DNA from: an uncultured Trueperaceae bacterium
GTDB taxonomy: Bacteria > Deinococcota > Deinococci > Deinococcales > Trueperaceae
Assembly (NCBI GenBank): GCA_937873495.1
Contig: CALMXZ010000010.1
Coordinates: 558,001 to 622,000 of the forward strand
Direction of reading: 5' to 3'
Length of the DNA stretch: 64,000 bases
Shown here: piece after piece, positions 45,852-54,591 of the stretch
Position numbering within the stretch: the first letter of the stretch is position 1
Layout of the letters: the number at the start of each line of letters is the position of its first letter
Program-made: the position numbers and the translations under genes
The notes under the pieces: model-generated
Told to the model about the DNA's origin: nothing
The model's input: the letters and a program-made list of their open reading frames with translations, nothing else
Databases searched by the model: none

Positions 45852-46985
45852 TCAGTCGAACACGGTAGGCAAGGCTGCCGCCTGGAAGGCGGCCAGCGGG
45901 CCGTCCTCCCGCGCGAGCCCCGCCAGGGCCGCGTAAGGCAGCGTCACCTGGAACGCGCCCTGGGCGTACGGACCGACGGCGTAAGGGTCGAACACGAACG
46001 ACAGGCCCGTCGGTCCGAGCGTGAAGGTGGCGAGGTCGGCGGCGGTGAGGGTAACGGCCACCGCGCTGTCCGCCTCATCCTCCAGCCAGGCCGCCCCCTG
46101 GGCGCGCAGGTCTGCCGTCACCAGCTCGAGGACGGGCGTCTGCCAGTCGACGTCGTCGTCGAACACGTCGGCGAGCGACAGGTAGGAGTTGGTGCTCGTG
46201 TCGAAGAGGGTCGAGCCGTAGCCCGTGTTCGGGTGCGCGCCGCCCGTGTAGTTGGTCGAGCTCCGCAGGATGCTCACGTAGCTGCCCGCGACGCCCATCA
46301 CGTCACGGTACGTGTCTTCCGTCCAGCCCCAGCCGAGCTCGAGGGAGTCGACGTTGTCCCGGCCGTCCGCGACGAAGGCCCGCAGCTCGGCGTAGCCGTC
46401 CGACTCCTGCTCCTGCTCGAGGTCCTTCAGGGCGGCGCTCGAGAAGCGTGGCCACACGGCGCTCGTCTCGATACGCCCCTCGGAGAGCGACAAGTAGGCG
46501 TACTGCGCGGCGCGGGCGAGGTCGCCCTCGAGCGCGTCGGCGCTCCCCGCCGGCGCCGCGAAGGTGAGCGCGGTGCTCAGCACGGCGCCGTCGTCCGTCC
46601 ACTCGTCGTGCCTGAGGGCCTGAAGGTGAGCGAGCACCGCGCCCGCCTCGCCCTCGGCGGGCTGGTCGCTCGGGAGCAGGCTGTACAGGATGGCGAAGCT
46701 GGGGGAATCGCGCATGTCGGTGGCGCGCAGGTCGATCGTGATCGTGCCGTCCTCGGCTTCCGCGCCGGACCCGGTCAGGGAGAGACCGCGGGCCTGTAGG
46801 AGCACCCTGGCGGTCGCTTGGCCATCCCCGGTGCGCGCGAGGTCGATGAGGACGTACTCGCCGCCGAGCTGGCCGGCGTAGACGGCGCGCCATGGTTCAG
46901 GGCTGGCCCAGGCCGCCGCGAGCAGGAGGGCGAGCCCGAGTGCGGCCAGTGGCCGTGCGAAGCGGTTGCGTGAGGAAGTGGCCAT
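45852..46985 (-). CDS. Secreted RsiV-like protein (DUF3298)
   Basis: A 377-residue protein with a signal peptide (ALGLALLLAAAWA, cleaved near residue 27) and a C-terminal DUF3298 domain as in the anti-sigma factor RsiV. Marker stretches are YTGGAHPNTGYGSTLFD, LSLADVF and FDPYAVGPYAQGAFQVTLPY. There is no transmembrane anti-sigma segment and no adjacent sigma factor, so regulation like that of RsiV is not implied; a secreted binding protein is more likely. The ATG has TACACT 6 nt upstream and no Shine-Dalgarno. Confidence 0.8.
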   Translation of the reverse strand: MATSSRNRFARPLAALGLALLLAAAWASPEPWRAVYAGQLGGEYVLIDLARTGDGQATARVLLQARGLSLTGSGAEAEDGTITIDLRATDMRDSPSFAILYSLLPSDQPAEGEAGAVLAHLQALRHDEWTDDGAVLSTALTFAAPAGSADALEGDLARAAQYAYLSLSEGRIETSAVWPRFSSAALKDLEQEQESDGYAELRAFVADGRDNVDSLELGWGWTEDTYRDVMGVAGSYVSILRSSTNYTGGAHPNTGYGSTLFDTSTNSYLSLADVFDDDVDWQTPVLELVTADLRAQGAAWLEDEADSAVAVTLTAADLATFTLGPTGLSFVFDPYAVGPYAQGAFQVTLPYAALAGLAREDGPLAAFQAAALPTVFD

Positions 46986-46991
46986 GCGGCC

Positions 46992-46997
46992 AGTGTA
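46992..46997 (-). promoter_or_regulatory. Leaderless -10 of the DUF3298 gene
   Basis: TACACT on the minus strand, 6 nt before the ATG at 46985. Confidence 0.55.
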
Positions 46998-47040
46998 ATG
47001 CGCGTCTGAGCCGGGCCGGGTTCGCGCGTAACGGGCGGTC

Positions 47041-47046
47041 TATCTT
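47041..47046 (+). promoter_or_regulatory. Leaderless -10 of the membrane hydrolase gene
   Basis: TATCTT, 5 nt before the ATG at 47052, facing away from the DUF3298 promoter 43 bases upstream. Confidence 0.45.
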
Positions 47047-47051
47047 GGTGC

Positions 47052-48542
47052 ATGGCACAAGACGGGGCGGGGGAGGCGACGCCACGTGAGCGCGCCACCG
47101 CGCTCGTGGTCGTCCACGGCATCGGGGCTCAGCCGCCGCTGCGCACGCTGGGTCTGTTCGCGCAAGGGCTGGCGCGTGCGAGCGGTCCGGGCGGCGCGCG
47201 GTTCGGGCCGCCCGAGCTGCGGACGGTCGTCATGGGCGGCCGCTTGCGGCCCTGCGTGCGCTTCGAGGAGCGGCGCTCTGGTGGCGGCCCGCGCACGGTG
47301 GACGTGTTCGAGTACCACTGGGCGGAGCACTCCGTCGAGGGGATGAGCGTCTTCGGCAGCTTCGCGTGGCTCCTCGGCGTGAACCTGGCCGGCCTCGACC
47401 TGCGCAGGCAGGTGCCGTTCGTCGCTCACGCCGCCGAACCGGGGCGGCTCGGCGGGCTGCTCGCGCGGCAGCTCGTGCACGTAGCCGGCCTTGCCGGGTT
47501 GGCCGTCGGGCTGCTGGTGGTGACGCTCCTCGTGCTGTCCGGCGCCGACGGCTTGCTCGCCGCGCTCGGGGCGGCGTGGAGCGCCATGCCGACCCTCGAC
47601 GCCCTCCAGGCGCTCCAGCTCTTCGCCTTCCTCAGCCTCGCCGCCACACTGGGCGTGCTTGGCCGCGACGCGTGGCTCTCGTGGCGGAAGGGTGCGCGCG
47701 TGGCGCGCCTTCACGTCGGCGGCAACGGCCAGGCATGGCGGGGCATGTACGCGGCCGCGGGGCGGGCCTGGCGCGCCCCTGCCTTGGTGGGCGCGCTGGT
47801 CGTCATGGCGGCGCTCGTGCTCGTCGCCGCCTGGGCGCGTGGGCCGCTGCTGGCCTTCGCCGACGCCGCGGGGGTGCTCGTAAGCCAGCCTAGCTTCCTC
47901 CTTGGCGCCGTCGGCCTGACGATCGCGTTGGCGGCGCGCTGGGTGCTGCGGCGCTACGTGAACGACATAGCCCTTTACGTCACCAGCGACCGCGTCTCCA
48001 AACGCGCCCGCACCCGGCGCGCCATCCTCGACGAGGGGGAGGCGTTCCTGCGCGACCTGCTCTCGGGCGAACACACCGAGGTATACCTGGCCGGCCACTC
48101 CCTCGGGAGCGTCATCGCCGTCGACCTCCTCGACCGCCTCGCGCGGCAACCAGGCGCGCTCACCGAACCGACCCTCGAACGCCTGCGCGGGCTGCTCACG
48201 TTCGGTTCGCCGCTCGACAAGGTGGCGTACTTCTTCAGGCAGCGCCCCGAGGAGGGCGAGGCCGTGCGTGCCCAGCTCCTATCGTTCCTGCACGGCGTGC
48301 GGCGGCGCGGCAACCTGCGCGACTACGGGCCGTACCGGGCGCGGCCTTACGAGCTGCCGTTCGGCCACCTGAGCTGGTGGCAGGTCCACGCGCCCGGCGA
48401 CGTGCTCAGCGACCGGCTCATCCACTACCAGGTCGACAGGCGCGTCATCCTGGAGCGCTCCAACCCCTTGACGGCGCACGGCGCGTACTGGTCCGATGCC
48501 ACCTTCTTCCGCGTGGCGCTCGACTGGATGGGGTTCGGCTAG
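47052..48542 (+). CDS. Alpha/beta hydrolase interrupted by membrane spans
   Basis: A 496-residue protein. It opens with a hydrolase strand and oxyanion turn (LVVVHGIGAQ, about 18-27) and later has the nucleophile elbow YLAGHSLGSVIAVDLL (Ser about 347), with a candidate catalytic His in LTAHGAYW (about 475). Between the two lie three to five hydrophobic segments (about 150-300), so the hydrolase halves flank a membrane insert. Substrate is unknown; a lipid or ester at the membrane face would fit. The start has TATCTT 5 nt upstream. Confidence 0.78.
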   Translation: MAQDGAGEATPRERATALVVVHGIGAQPPLRTLGLFAQGLARASGPGGARFGPPELRTVVMGGRLRPCVRFEERRSGGGPRTVDVFEYHWAEHSVEGMSVFGSFAWLLGVNLAGLDLRRQVPFVAHAAEPGRLGGLLARQLVHVAGLAGLAVGLLVVTLLVLSGADGLLAALGAAWSAMPTLDALQALQLFAFLSLAATLGVLGRDAWLSWRKGARVARLHVGGNGQAWRGMYAAAGRAWRAPALVGALVVMAALVLVAAWARGPLLAFADAAGVLVSQPSFLLGAVGLTIALAARWVLRRYVNDIALYVTSDRVSKRARTRRAILDEGEAFLRDLLSGEHTEVYLAGHSLGSVIAVDLLDRLARQPGALTEPTLERLRGLLTFGSPLDKVAYFFRQRPEEGEAVRAQLLSFLHGVRRRGNLRDYGPYRARPYELPFGHLSWWQVHAPGDVLSDRLIHYQVDRRVILERSNPLTAHGAYWSDATFFRVALDWMGFG

Positions 48543-48588
48543 CTGCGTCGGGCCCCTGTGCGGCACGGAGACCGCCGGCCTCCGGTGC

Positions 48589-48594
48589 TACGCT
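48589..48594 (+). promoter_or_regulatory. Leaderless -10 of trmFO
   Basis: TACGCT, 7 nt before the ATG at 48602. Confidence 0.45.
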
Positions 48595-48601
48595 GGCCCG
48601 C

Positions 48602-49963
48602 ATGGAAGCTACTCGCAAGCGCATAACGGTCGTCGGCGCCGGCATGGCCGGCAGCGAGGCCGCGCTGGCCGCCGCCCGCCTCGGGGTGGCGGTCGACCTG
48701 ATCGAGATGCGCCCTACGAAGCTCACGCCGGCGCATAAGACGGGTGACTTCGCCGAACTCGTCTGCTCGAACTCCTTCGGGGGCGAGGGCGAGAGCAACG
48801 CCAAGGGTCTCCTGCAGGCCGAGATGCTCAAGGCCGGCGGCATCGTGATGGGCAGCGCCCATGCGAACCGCGTGCCGGCCGGCGCCGCGTTGGCCGTCGA
48901 CCGCGAGCCGTTCTCCCGGTCCGTGACCGCCGCCGTGCGTGCCGACCCGCTCATCACCGTCCACGAGCGGGAGCTGACGAAGGTGCCGGACGGCATCGTC
49001 GTCCTCGCCACGGGCCCGCTGACGGCCGACGCGTTGGCGGCCGACATCAAGGGCCTCCTCGGCGACGAGTTCTTGGGCTTCTACGACGCGGCCGCGCCCG
49101 TCATCGCCTACGACTCGATCGACATGGGCATCGCCTACCGCAAGGGGCGGTACGGCCAGGCCGCCGACTACATCAACCTCCCGTTCACGGAAGCCGAGTA
49201 CGACGCCTTCTACGCCGCGCTCGAGTCCGCCCGCTCGCACACGCCGCACGACTGGGAGAAGCTGGAGTTCTTCGAGGGGTGCATGCCCGTCGAGGAGATC
49301 GGGCGCCGCGGCCGAGACACGCTCCGCTTCGGGCCGATGAAACCCGTCGGGCTCGAGCACCCGGAGACGGGCAAGCGCCCCTACGCCGCCGTGCAGCTCA
49401 GGCAGGAGGACGCCGAGGGGCGCATGTGGTCGCTCGTCGGCTTCCAGACGGGCCTCAAGTGGGGCGACCAGAAGACGGTCGTGCAGTTCATCCCCGGCCT
49501 GCAGGACGCCGAGATCGTGCGCTACGGGGTCATGCACCGCAACACCTACCTCAACGCCCCGCGCCTCCTCGAGGCCACGCTCGGCATGCGCGCCCACCCG
49601 CGGCTGTTCGTTGCCGGCGTGCTGGCCGGCACCGAGGGCTACCTCGAGTCGTCCGCCACCGGCTGGCTGGCCGGCAGCAACGCCGCGCGCCTGGCGCTCG
49701 GCCTGCCCGGCGTCGTCCCGCCGGCCGAGAGCATGCTCGGCGGCCTCGTGCGCTACCTCGCCACCGCGAACCCGCAAGGTTTCCAGCCCATGAACGCGAA
49801 CTGGGGCCTCGTCCCCGACGTGGGGAAGGTCAGGGGCCAGGGCAAGCGCGAGCGACGCGAGGCTATGTACCGGCGCGGGCTGGCGGCGTTCGAGGCTTGG
49901 TTGCCCGAGGTGGGCGATCCGGCCGAGCCGACCGGCGCGGACCAGCAGCTGGTACCGGCCTAG
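48602..49963 (+). CDS. trmFO: tRNA (uracil-54-C5)-methyltransferase, folate-dependent
   Basis: A 453-residue FAD enzyme that makes T54 in the tRNA T-loop, using methylene-tetrahydrofolate. The dinucleotide-binding start is VVGAGMAGSEAALAAARLG, followed by the family signature AELVCSNSFGGEGESNAKGLL and the catalytic Cys in EFFEGCMPVEEI. The C-terminal FAD part has LFVAGVLAGTEGYLESSATG. Length is normal. The ATG with TACGCT 7 nt upstream was preferred over in-frame starts inside the preceding gene. Confidence 0.97.
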   Translation: MEATRKRITVVGAGMAGSEAALAAARLGVAVDLIEMRPTKLTPAHKTGDFAELVCSNSFGGEGESNAKGLLQAEMLKAGGIVMGSAHANRVPAGAALAVDREPFSRSVTAAVRADPLITVHERELTKVPDGIVVLATGPLTADALAADIKGLLGDEFLGFYDAAAPVIAYDSIDMGIAYRKGRYGQAADYINLPFTEAEYDAFYAALESARSHTPHDWEKLEFFEGCMPVEEIGRRGRDTLRFGPMKPVGLEHPETGKRPYAAVQLRQEDAEGRMWSLVGFQTGLKWGDQKTVVQFIPGLQDAEIVRYGVMHRNTYLNAPRLLEATLGMRAHPRLFVAGVLAGTEGYLESSATGWLAGSNAARLALGLPGVVPPAESMLGGLVRYLATANPQGFQPMNANWGLVPDVGKVRGQGKRERREAMYRRGLAAFEAWLPEVGDPAEPTGADQQLVPA

Positions 49964-49971
49964 ACCGGCCC

Positions 49972-49999
49972 GGCGTGAAGATCCAGGCGTGAAGATCCA
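49972..49999 (+). repeat. Perfect 14-bp tandem duplication over a start codon
   Basis: GGCGTGAAGATCCA occurs twice in tandem. The first copy makes a five-codon ORF (GTG AAG ATC CAG GCG, then TGA) whose stop overlaps the GTG start of the acetyltransferase at 49989. Confidence 0.8.
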
Positions 50000-50864
50000 G
50001 AGGTACTACGAACAGCCGGACAAGCTGCTGACGGCCACGCTCGAAGGCCTTGCGCTCGCCGGCGCCGCCGTGGACGGCTTCGTTGCGCCGGTAGACGTCG
50101 ACGCAGCCATGAACGCGGCGAAGGAGATGCCGGTCCTGTACGTCGCCGAGGAAGGCGGAGCCGCCATCGGCTTCCTGTACGTCTTCGCCCCGCGGCGCGA
50201 CGAGGTCGAGGTCAACGCCCTGGTCGTTCCCGAGCGGCGGCGCCAGGGCGTGTTCACGGCGCTCCTGCGTGAGGCGTTGGCGCATAGCGCGCCGTTCGGC
50301 TACGCCAAGGGGTTGCTCGTCTGCGACGCGCGCTCGGCGTCCGGTAGGGCGGTCCTTGAGCGCTGGAACGTGCCGTTCGAACACGCCGAGCACCAGATGG
50401 CGCTCACGCTCACGGCGCGGCCCGGCCCGGTGAGGGAAGGCCTGGACCTGTCCGAGGCGCGCCTGGCCGACCTGCCGGAGCTGGCGGCCTTGAGCGCGGC
50501 GGCCTTCGCGTCGGACCTCAGGACTGCCGCCGAGGTCATGGAGGCGAGCATCCGCTCGCAGGACCGCACGCAGTGGGTGTTGCGTGACGGTGGCCGTGCG
50601 GTCGGCGTGTGCGCCAAGGCGGAGAAGGACGGCGCCTACCTGCTGTACGGGCTCGCCGTCCACCCGGCCGAACGCCGGCGCGGGTACGCGCGCGCCATGC
50701 TCGACCTCGTGGCCGAGCGCGCCTGGGATGCCGGGGTGAGGAGCGTGCTCCTGGACGTTGACAGCACCAACGAGGCAGCGATCGCGCTGTACGAGGGGTA
50801 CGGCTTCGAGCGGACCCAGAGCGTGCTATATCACGCGTTCGAGTTCGGTCGGTTCGGGAGTTAG
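49989..50864 (+). CDS. Tandem GNAT-domain N-acetyltransferase
   Basis: A 291-residue protein with two GNAT folds. The first (about 5-140) has the acetyl-CoA loop VVPERRRQGVFTALL; the second (about 150-288) has VHPAERRRGYARAMLDL followed by the conserved ALYEGYGFE strand. Two-domain GNATs include MshD-like enzymes; which substrate is used here cannot be told. The start is GTG at 49989, the second copy of a duplicated start region 25 nt after trmFO. Confidence 0.88.
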   Translation: MKIQRYYEQPDKLLTATLEGLALAGAAVDGFVAPVDVDAAMNAAKEMPVLYVAEEGGAAIGFLYVFAPRRDEVEVNALVVPERRRQGVFTALLREALAHSAPFGYAKGLLVCDARSASGRAVLERWNVPFEHAEHQMALTLTARPGPVREGLDLSEARLADLPELAALSAAAFASDLRTAAEVMEASIRSQDRTQWVLRDGGRAVGVCAKAEKDGAYLLYGLAVHPAERRRGYARAMLDLVAERAWDAGVRSVLLDVDSTNEAAIALYEGYGFERTQSVLYHAFEFGRFGS

Positions 50865-50870
50865 CTGTGG

Positions 50871-51092
50871 CTAGGTGACCAGGTACGGCTTCTCCGGCGC
50901 TTCCCCAAGCTCGCGGCACCACTCGAGGTACTCGTCGACGGAGTCGTGGAAGGCTTGCTCGGCCTCCTGGACCGTGTTCCCCTCGAAGTGGATCACGTCT
51001 CTTATCCCGGTGACCGCTCCGCCCAGGACGCCTGCGTCGACGTCTATCTCCAGTTCGGCCGAGTAGCCCTTGTATGGGTTGAGCTTGACCAT
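50871..51092 (-). CDS. Short HicB-like protein without DNA-binding end
   Basis: A 73-residue protein matching the N-terminal part of HicB antitoxins of the DUF1902-like type (GYSAELEIDVDAG, GIRDVIHFEGNTVQEAEQAFHDSVDEYLEWC, EAPEKPYLV). Usual HicB proteins continue for about 35 residues with SGKF... and a ribbon-helix-helix or HTH segment; here a stop follows EKPYLVT. No HicA toxin is adjacent. It is either an orphan antitoxin remnant or a naturally short form. The ATG has GGAGG 6 nt upstream; long in-frame upstream sequence is not coding. Confidence 0.75.
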   Translation of the reverse strand: MVKLNPYKGYSAELEIDVDAGVLGGAVTGIRDVIHFEGNTVQEAEQAFHDSVDEYLEWCRELGEAPEKPYLVT

Positions 51093-51121
51093 CGCTGCCT
51101 CCGTTCTCAGTTGTTTCCGGC

Positions 51122-52453
51122 TTAGTTCTCGGTTGGCGTGTCGGTGTGGTTGCTCAGCGTTCGTAGCCAGAGTTGTTGGCCGTCTGGTGAGTACTTGACG
51201 AGGAACGCCCGGTTGCCGGCGTCGTTGCTGACGCCGTTGTGGTGGTTGTGGTCTTCCCAGGTCTCGCCTAGGAAGCCGGCGACGTACACGTTGCCTTGGT
51301 GGTCTGTGGTGACTGCCAGGGCTCGGTCGAACTCGGGTGTGCCGAGGCGATCGGCCCATAGCCGGTCGCCGTCTTGGGTGTATTTGATGACAAAGGCGTC
51401 GGAGGCCCCAAGGGGTTCGCCACCGATGTTGCCGTTGCCGTAGCCGACGACTATCACGTTGCCAGTAGCGTCGACTGCGACGCCGCGTCCCCAGTAGCTG
51501 TGGTAACCGCCGAACTGTTTGATCCACCGGGTGTTGCCGTCTGCGTCGAAGCTTGCCAGGAAGGCGCTTGCGCTTACTCCTCGGTCGTTCGATTCGTAAG
51601 GTTCTTCTTCGGCGTCGAGCAGTCGAAAGAAGCCGCCTCCGGTTATGTAACTGGTTCCCACATCGTTCGAGGCGATGTCTTCGATTGGTTCTGGGAAGGC
51701 TCGGTTCCACTGGATCTGGCCGTCGGTGGTCAGTCGGGCAATGAAACCCCAGAGTTGGTCGGGATGCGTTATCTTCGGCGCCGTATGAGCGTTGCCGGCC
51801 ACCGTTATGAATCCACTGGTGTCCCAGTCTAAATGGTATGGGTGCCTAATCTCGTCGCCGACTATGAGACTTCGCTCCCATTCAACAGTGCCTGAGTATG
51901 AAAGCTTCACTATGACAGGAGCATCTAAGTCTCTGTCTGAGTCTGCATGTATGAATGCAGCGAGATACAAATGATCGTCATTACTAAAAGTGATACCATA
52001 TCCTGTCATTGTTTCTATAGGTTCAATGGATATTGGCCGCCCTGATTGCGCGAGGCGCACCATGGCCATTCCCCAGCTGTAACCAGGTGTCAGGGTGTAT
52101 CCGGTTGAGTTGGTTATGAGGGTTATTTCTTCAGGTGAATTGGTAACAACGGCTTTGGTATCGTCCCAGCCTGCTGTGCCGAACTGTTGGATCCACTGCC
52201 GCTCACCATCGGGGCCGTACTTCGCCACGAACATGTCGCTCTTGCCGAAGCTTGCGTCGCCGACTGTTCCCTCCGTCCAGCCTGCCACGTAGCTGTTGCC
52301 TGCAGCGTCGGTTACGACGTCCAGGGCGGTGATCAGGTGGTCGCGTGTGTAGGTGGGCTGGGCTCGAGCCACCGCAAGTGCAAAACACAGTACGCCCAAG
52401 CTCGTAATCGCTGCCTTGTGCCACTGCATGCTTGCGGTGGTCATGGACCTCAT
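51122..52453 (-). CDS. Secreted SBBP-repeat beta-propeller protein
   Basis: A 443-residue protein with a signal peptide ([18 protein letters not shown], cleaved near residue 31) and seven or so beta-propeller blades of the SBBP type. Repeated patterns are [28 protein letters not shown] and [14 protein letters not shown], with companion DxFVxKYxxDGxxLW strands. Propellers of this kind bind ligands at the cell surface; no enzymatic motif is visible. G+C is clearly lower than in flanking genes, especially 51780-52170, suggesting horizontal origin. The start ATG at 52453 has AGGGG nearby; a second ATG at 52441 region is possible. Confidence 0.82.
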   Translation of the reverse strand: MRSMTTASMQWHKAAITSLGVLCFALAVARAQPTYTRDHLITALDVVTDAAGNSYVAGWTEGTVGDASFGKSDMFVAKYGPDGERQWIQQFGTAGWDDTKAVVTNSPEEITLITNSTGYTLTPGYSWGMAMVRLAQSGRPISIEPIETMTGYGITFSNDDHLYLAAFIHADSDRDLDAPVIVKLSYSGTVEWERSLIVGDEIRHPYHLDWDTSGFITVAGNAHTAPKITHPDQLWGFIARLTTDGQIQWNRAFPEPIEDIASNDVGTSYITGGGFFRLLDAEEEPYESNDRGVSASAFLASFDADGNTRWIKQFGGYHSYWGRGVAVDATGNVIVVGYGNGNIGGEPLGASDAFVIKYTQDGDRLWADRLGTPEFDRALAVTTDHQGNVYVAGFLGETWEDHNHHNGVSNDAGNRAFLVKYSPDGQQLWLRTLSNHTDTPTEN

Positions 52454-52626
52454 GCCCCTGGTCTCACGATACTAGGGCATCTCGTTGCGGTCTAAGGACT
52501 GATCGGAGCAGCGAGGACAACTCCGCACGAGGTTCGGGTCGGCTCCGGCCAGGGGAGCGCTGGTCTGATCGCCGGCGTCCACGCGCCCTTGCGGGGGTCG
52601 CTCCAGGTCGGAGCCGCGCCCAGGCA

Positions 52627-52632
52627 TACAAT
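52627..52632 (+). promoter_or_regulatory. Leaderless -10 of threonine aldolase
   Basis: TACAAT, 6 nt before the ATG at 52639; a five-of-six match to TATAAT. Confidence 0.55.
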
Positions 52633-52638
52633 GCCGCC

Positions 52639-53679
52639 ATGTTCGCCGTCGACCTGCGCTCAGATACCGTCACCGTCCCCACTTCCGAGATGCGCGCCGC
52701 GATGGCCGTCGCGGAGGTGGGCGACGACGTCTACGCCGAAGACCCGACCGTCAACCGCCTGCAGGAGACGGCGGCCGAGCTGACGGGCTTCGAGGGCGCG
52801 CTGTTCGTCCCCTCCGGCACGATGAGCAACCAGATCGCGCTGGCTGTGCACACGCGGCGCGGCTGCGAGGTGATCGTGCCGGAGGGCGCGCACATCTACG
52901 AGTACGAACCTGGGGCGATGGCCGTGCTCTCCGGCGCCCTGCCGCGCTTCGCTCCCGCCTTCCGCGGCGCCCCGAGCGCGGAGGGCGTGCGCGCCGCCAT
53001 CCGGCGTAGCCCGCACCAGGCGCCCACGGGCCTCATCACCCTAGAGAACACGCACAACCTGGCCGGCGGCGCCGTGGTGCCCCTCGCGACCCAGGCGGCC
53101 ATCCAGGCCGTGGCGCGCGAGGAGGGGGTTCCCATCCACCTCGACGGCGCGCGGGCGTTCAACGCCGCCGCCGCCCTCGGTGTCGGGATCGCCGACGTGA
53201 CGCGTGGCTTCGACAGCGTGTCGATCTGCCTCTCGAAGGGCCTCGGCGCCCCGGTTGGGAGCCTCCTCCTAGGCAGCCGCGCCTTCCTGCAGGAGGCGCA
53301 CCGCTACCGCAAACTCCTGGGCGGCGGCATGCGCCAGGCCGGCGTCCTCGCCGCGGCGGGCCTCATCGCGCTCACGCGTATGCCGGCCGGCCTCGCGGCC
53401 GACCACGCGCGCGCCAAGCGCCTCGCGCAAGCGCTCGCCGGGGCGGCAGGCATAACGCTCGATCCGGCGCGCGCCGAGACGAACATGGTCTTCCTGGAGG
53501 TGGACGACGCGGCCGGCCTCGTCGCACGCTGCGCCGCGCGCGGCGTCGGGGTGAGCAGCATGGGGCCGCGCACCGTTAGGCTCGTCACGCACCACCAGGT
53601 CGACGACGCCGGCATCGACCTCGCCGTCGACGTGATCGCGGAGGCGGCCGCCTCCATGGCGCGCGCGGCGCGCGCCTGA
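52639..53679 (+). CDS. ltaE: Low-specificity L-threonine aldolase
   Basis: A 346-residue PLP enzyme of fold type I that splits L-threonine or allo-threonine to glycine and acetaldehyde. It begins with the family signature [16 protein letters not shown] and [17 protein letters not shown]. The [15 protein letters not shown] segment precedes the PLP-binding Lys in [15 protein letters not shown]. Length is typical. The start has TACAAT 6 nt upstream. aroE follows 19 nt later. Confidence 0.94.
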   Translation: MFAVDLRSDTVTVPTSEMRAAMAVAEVGDDVYAEDPTVNRLQETAAELTGFEGALFVPSGTMSNQIALAVHTRRGCEVIVPEGAHIYEYEPGAMAVLSGALPRFAPAFRGAPSAEGVRAAIRRSPHQAPTGLITLENTHNLAGGAVVPLATQAAIQAVAREEGVPIHLDGARAFNAAAALGVGIADVTRGFDSVSICLSKGLGAPVGSLLLGSRAFLQEAHRYRKLLGGGMRQAGVLAAAGLIALTRMPAGLAADHARAKRLAQALAGAAGITLDPARAETNMVFLEVDDAAGLVARCAARGVGVSSMGPRTVRLVTHHQVDDAGIDLAVDVIAEAAASMARAARA

Positions 53680-53698
53680 CGCGCGGCCCACTCGAGCC

Positions 53699-54547
53699 AT
53701 GCGGCACGCCTACGTCATCGCCTACCCGGCCGGTCACTCGCTCAGCCCGGCCATGCACACGGCCGCCTTCCGGGCCCTTGGCCTCCCTGGCGCCTACGAG
53801 GCGTGGGCGGTGCCGCCCGACGAGCTCCCGGCCGCCTTCGAGCGCCTGCGGCAGCCCGATACTTACGGCGCGAACGTCACCGTGCCCCACAAGGAGGCGG
53901 CCGCCAAGCTCGTGGACGAGCTGACGGACGAGGCGCGCGCGCTCGGCGCCGTCAACACCGTCGTGAACGTGGGCGGCAGGCTCCTCGGGGCCAACACCGA
54001 CCCGGACGGCTTCGCCGCGAGCCTCGCTGCCGCGCTGCCCGGCTACCTGGACGCGCTGCCGGCCGGCATGCGTGCCCTGATGATCGGCGCCGGCGGCGCG
54101 GCGCGGGCCGTGATCTGGACGCTGCTGAGCGGCGGCGTGCAGGTCGACGTCCTGAACCGCGACCAGGGGAGGGCCGAGCGGCTCGTGGCCGCGTTCGACC
54201 CGGCAGGCGGCCGAGCCCGCGCGGTCCGCTCCGACCTCTCCTCCTACGACCTGATCGTGAACACGACGAGCGTCGGCATGGCGGGCGGCCCCGACCCCGA
54301 CGGGCTGCCGCTCGTCACGCGCGCCGAACTCGCGAGCGCGCGGCCCGGCTGCGCGGTCGTCGACCTCGTCTACCGGCCGTCCGTGACGCCGCTCCTGGCC
54401 GCGGCGGCCGAGCTCGGGTTGAGGACCGAGAACGGTGTGACGATGCTGGTGGGCCAGGGAGCCAGGTCGTTCACGCTCTGGACGGGCGCCGAGGCGCCCG
54501 TCGCCGTCATGCGCGCGGCCGTGGAGGCTGGGCTGGCGGGGCGCTGA
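53699..54547 (+). CDS. aroE: Shikimate dehydrogenase
   Basis: A 282-residue AroE that reduces 3-dehydroshikimate with NADPH. The substrate-binding part has HSLSPAMHTAAF and the catalytic Lys in NVTVPHKEAA (about 65). The cofactor domain has GAGGAARAVIWTLL and a later NTTSVGM, and NTDPDGF carries the conserved Asp of the active site. It sits 19 nt after the threonine aldolase gene, probably in the same transcript. Confidence 0.95.
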   Translation: MRHAYVIAYPAGHSLSPAMHTAAFRALGLPGAYEAWAVPPDELPAAFERLRQPDTYGANVTVPHKEAAAKLVDELTDEARALGAVNTVVNVGGRLLGANTDPDGFAASLAAALPGYLDALPAGMRALMIGAGGAARAVIWTLLSGGVQVDVLNRDQGRAERLVAAFDPAGGRARAVRSDLSSYDLIVNTTSVGMAGGPDPDGLPLVTRAELASARPGCAVVDLVYRPSVTPLLAAAAELGLRTENGVTMLVGQGARSFTLWTGAEAPVAVMRAAVEAGLAGR

Positions 54548-54578
54548 CGGGCGGTCAACGCCTGCTTGTGCGCCTTGG

Positions 54579-54584
54579 TACTAT
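54579..54584 (+). promoter_or_regulatory. Leaderless -10 of the phosphoesterase gene
   Basis: TACTAT, 7 nt before the GTG at 54592. Confidence 0.55.
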
Positions 54585-54591
54585 CGCCGGT

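Noticed and set aside
51093-51710. Long in-frame upstream extension of the HicB-like gene
   Set aside because: It lies in the wrong frame of the beta-propeller gene and translates to Arg/Pro low complexity; the ATG at 51092 has GGAGG before it.
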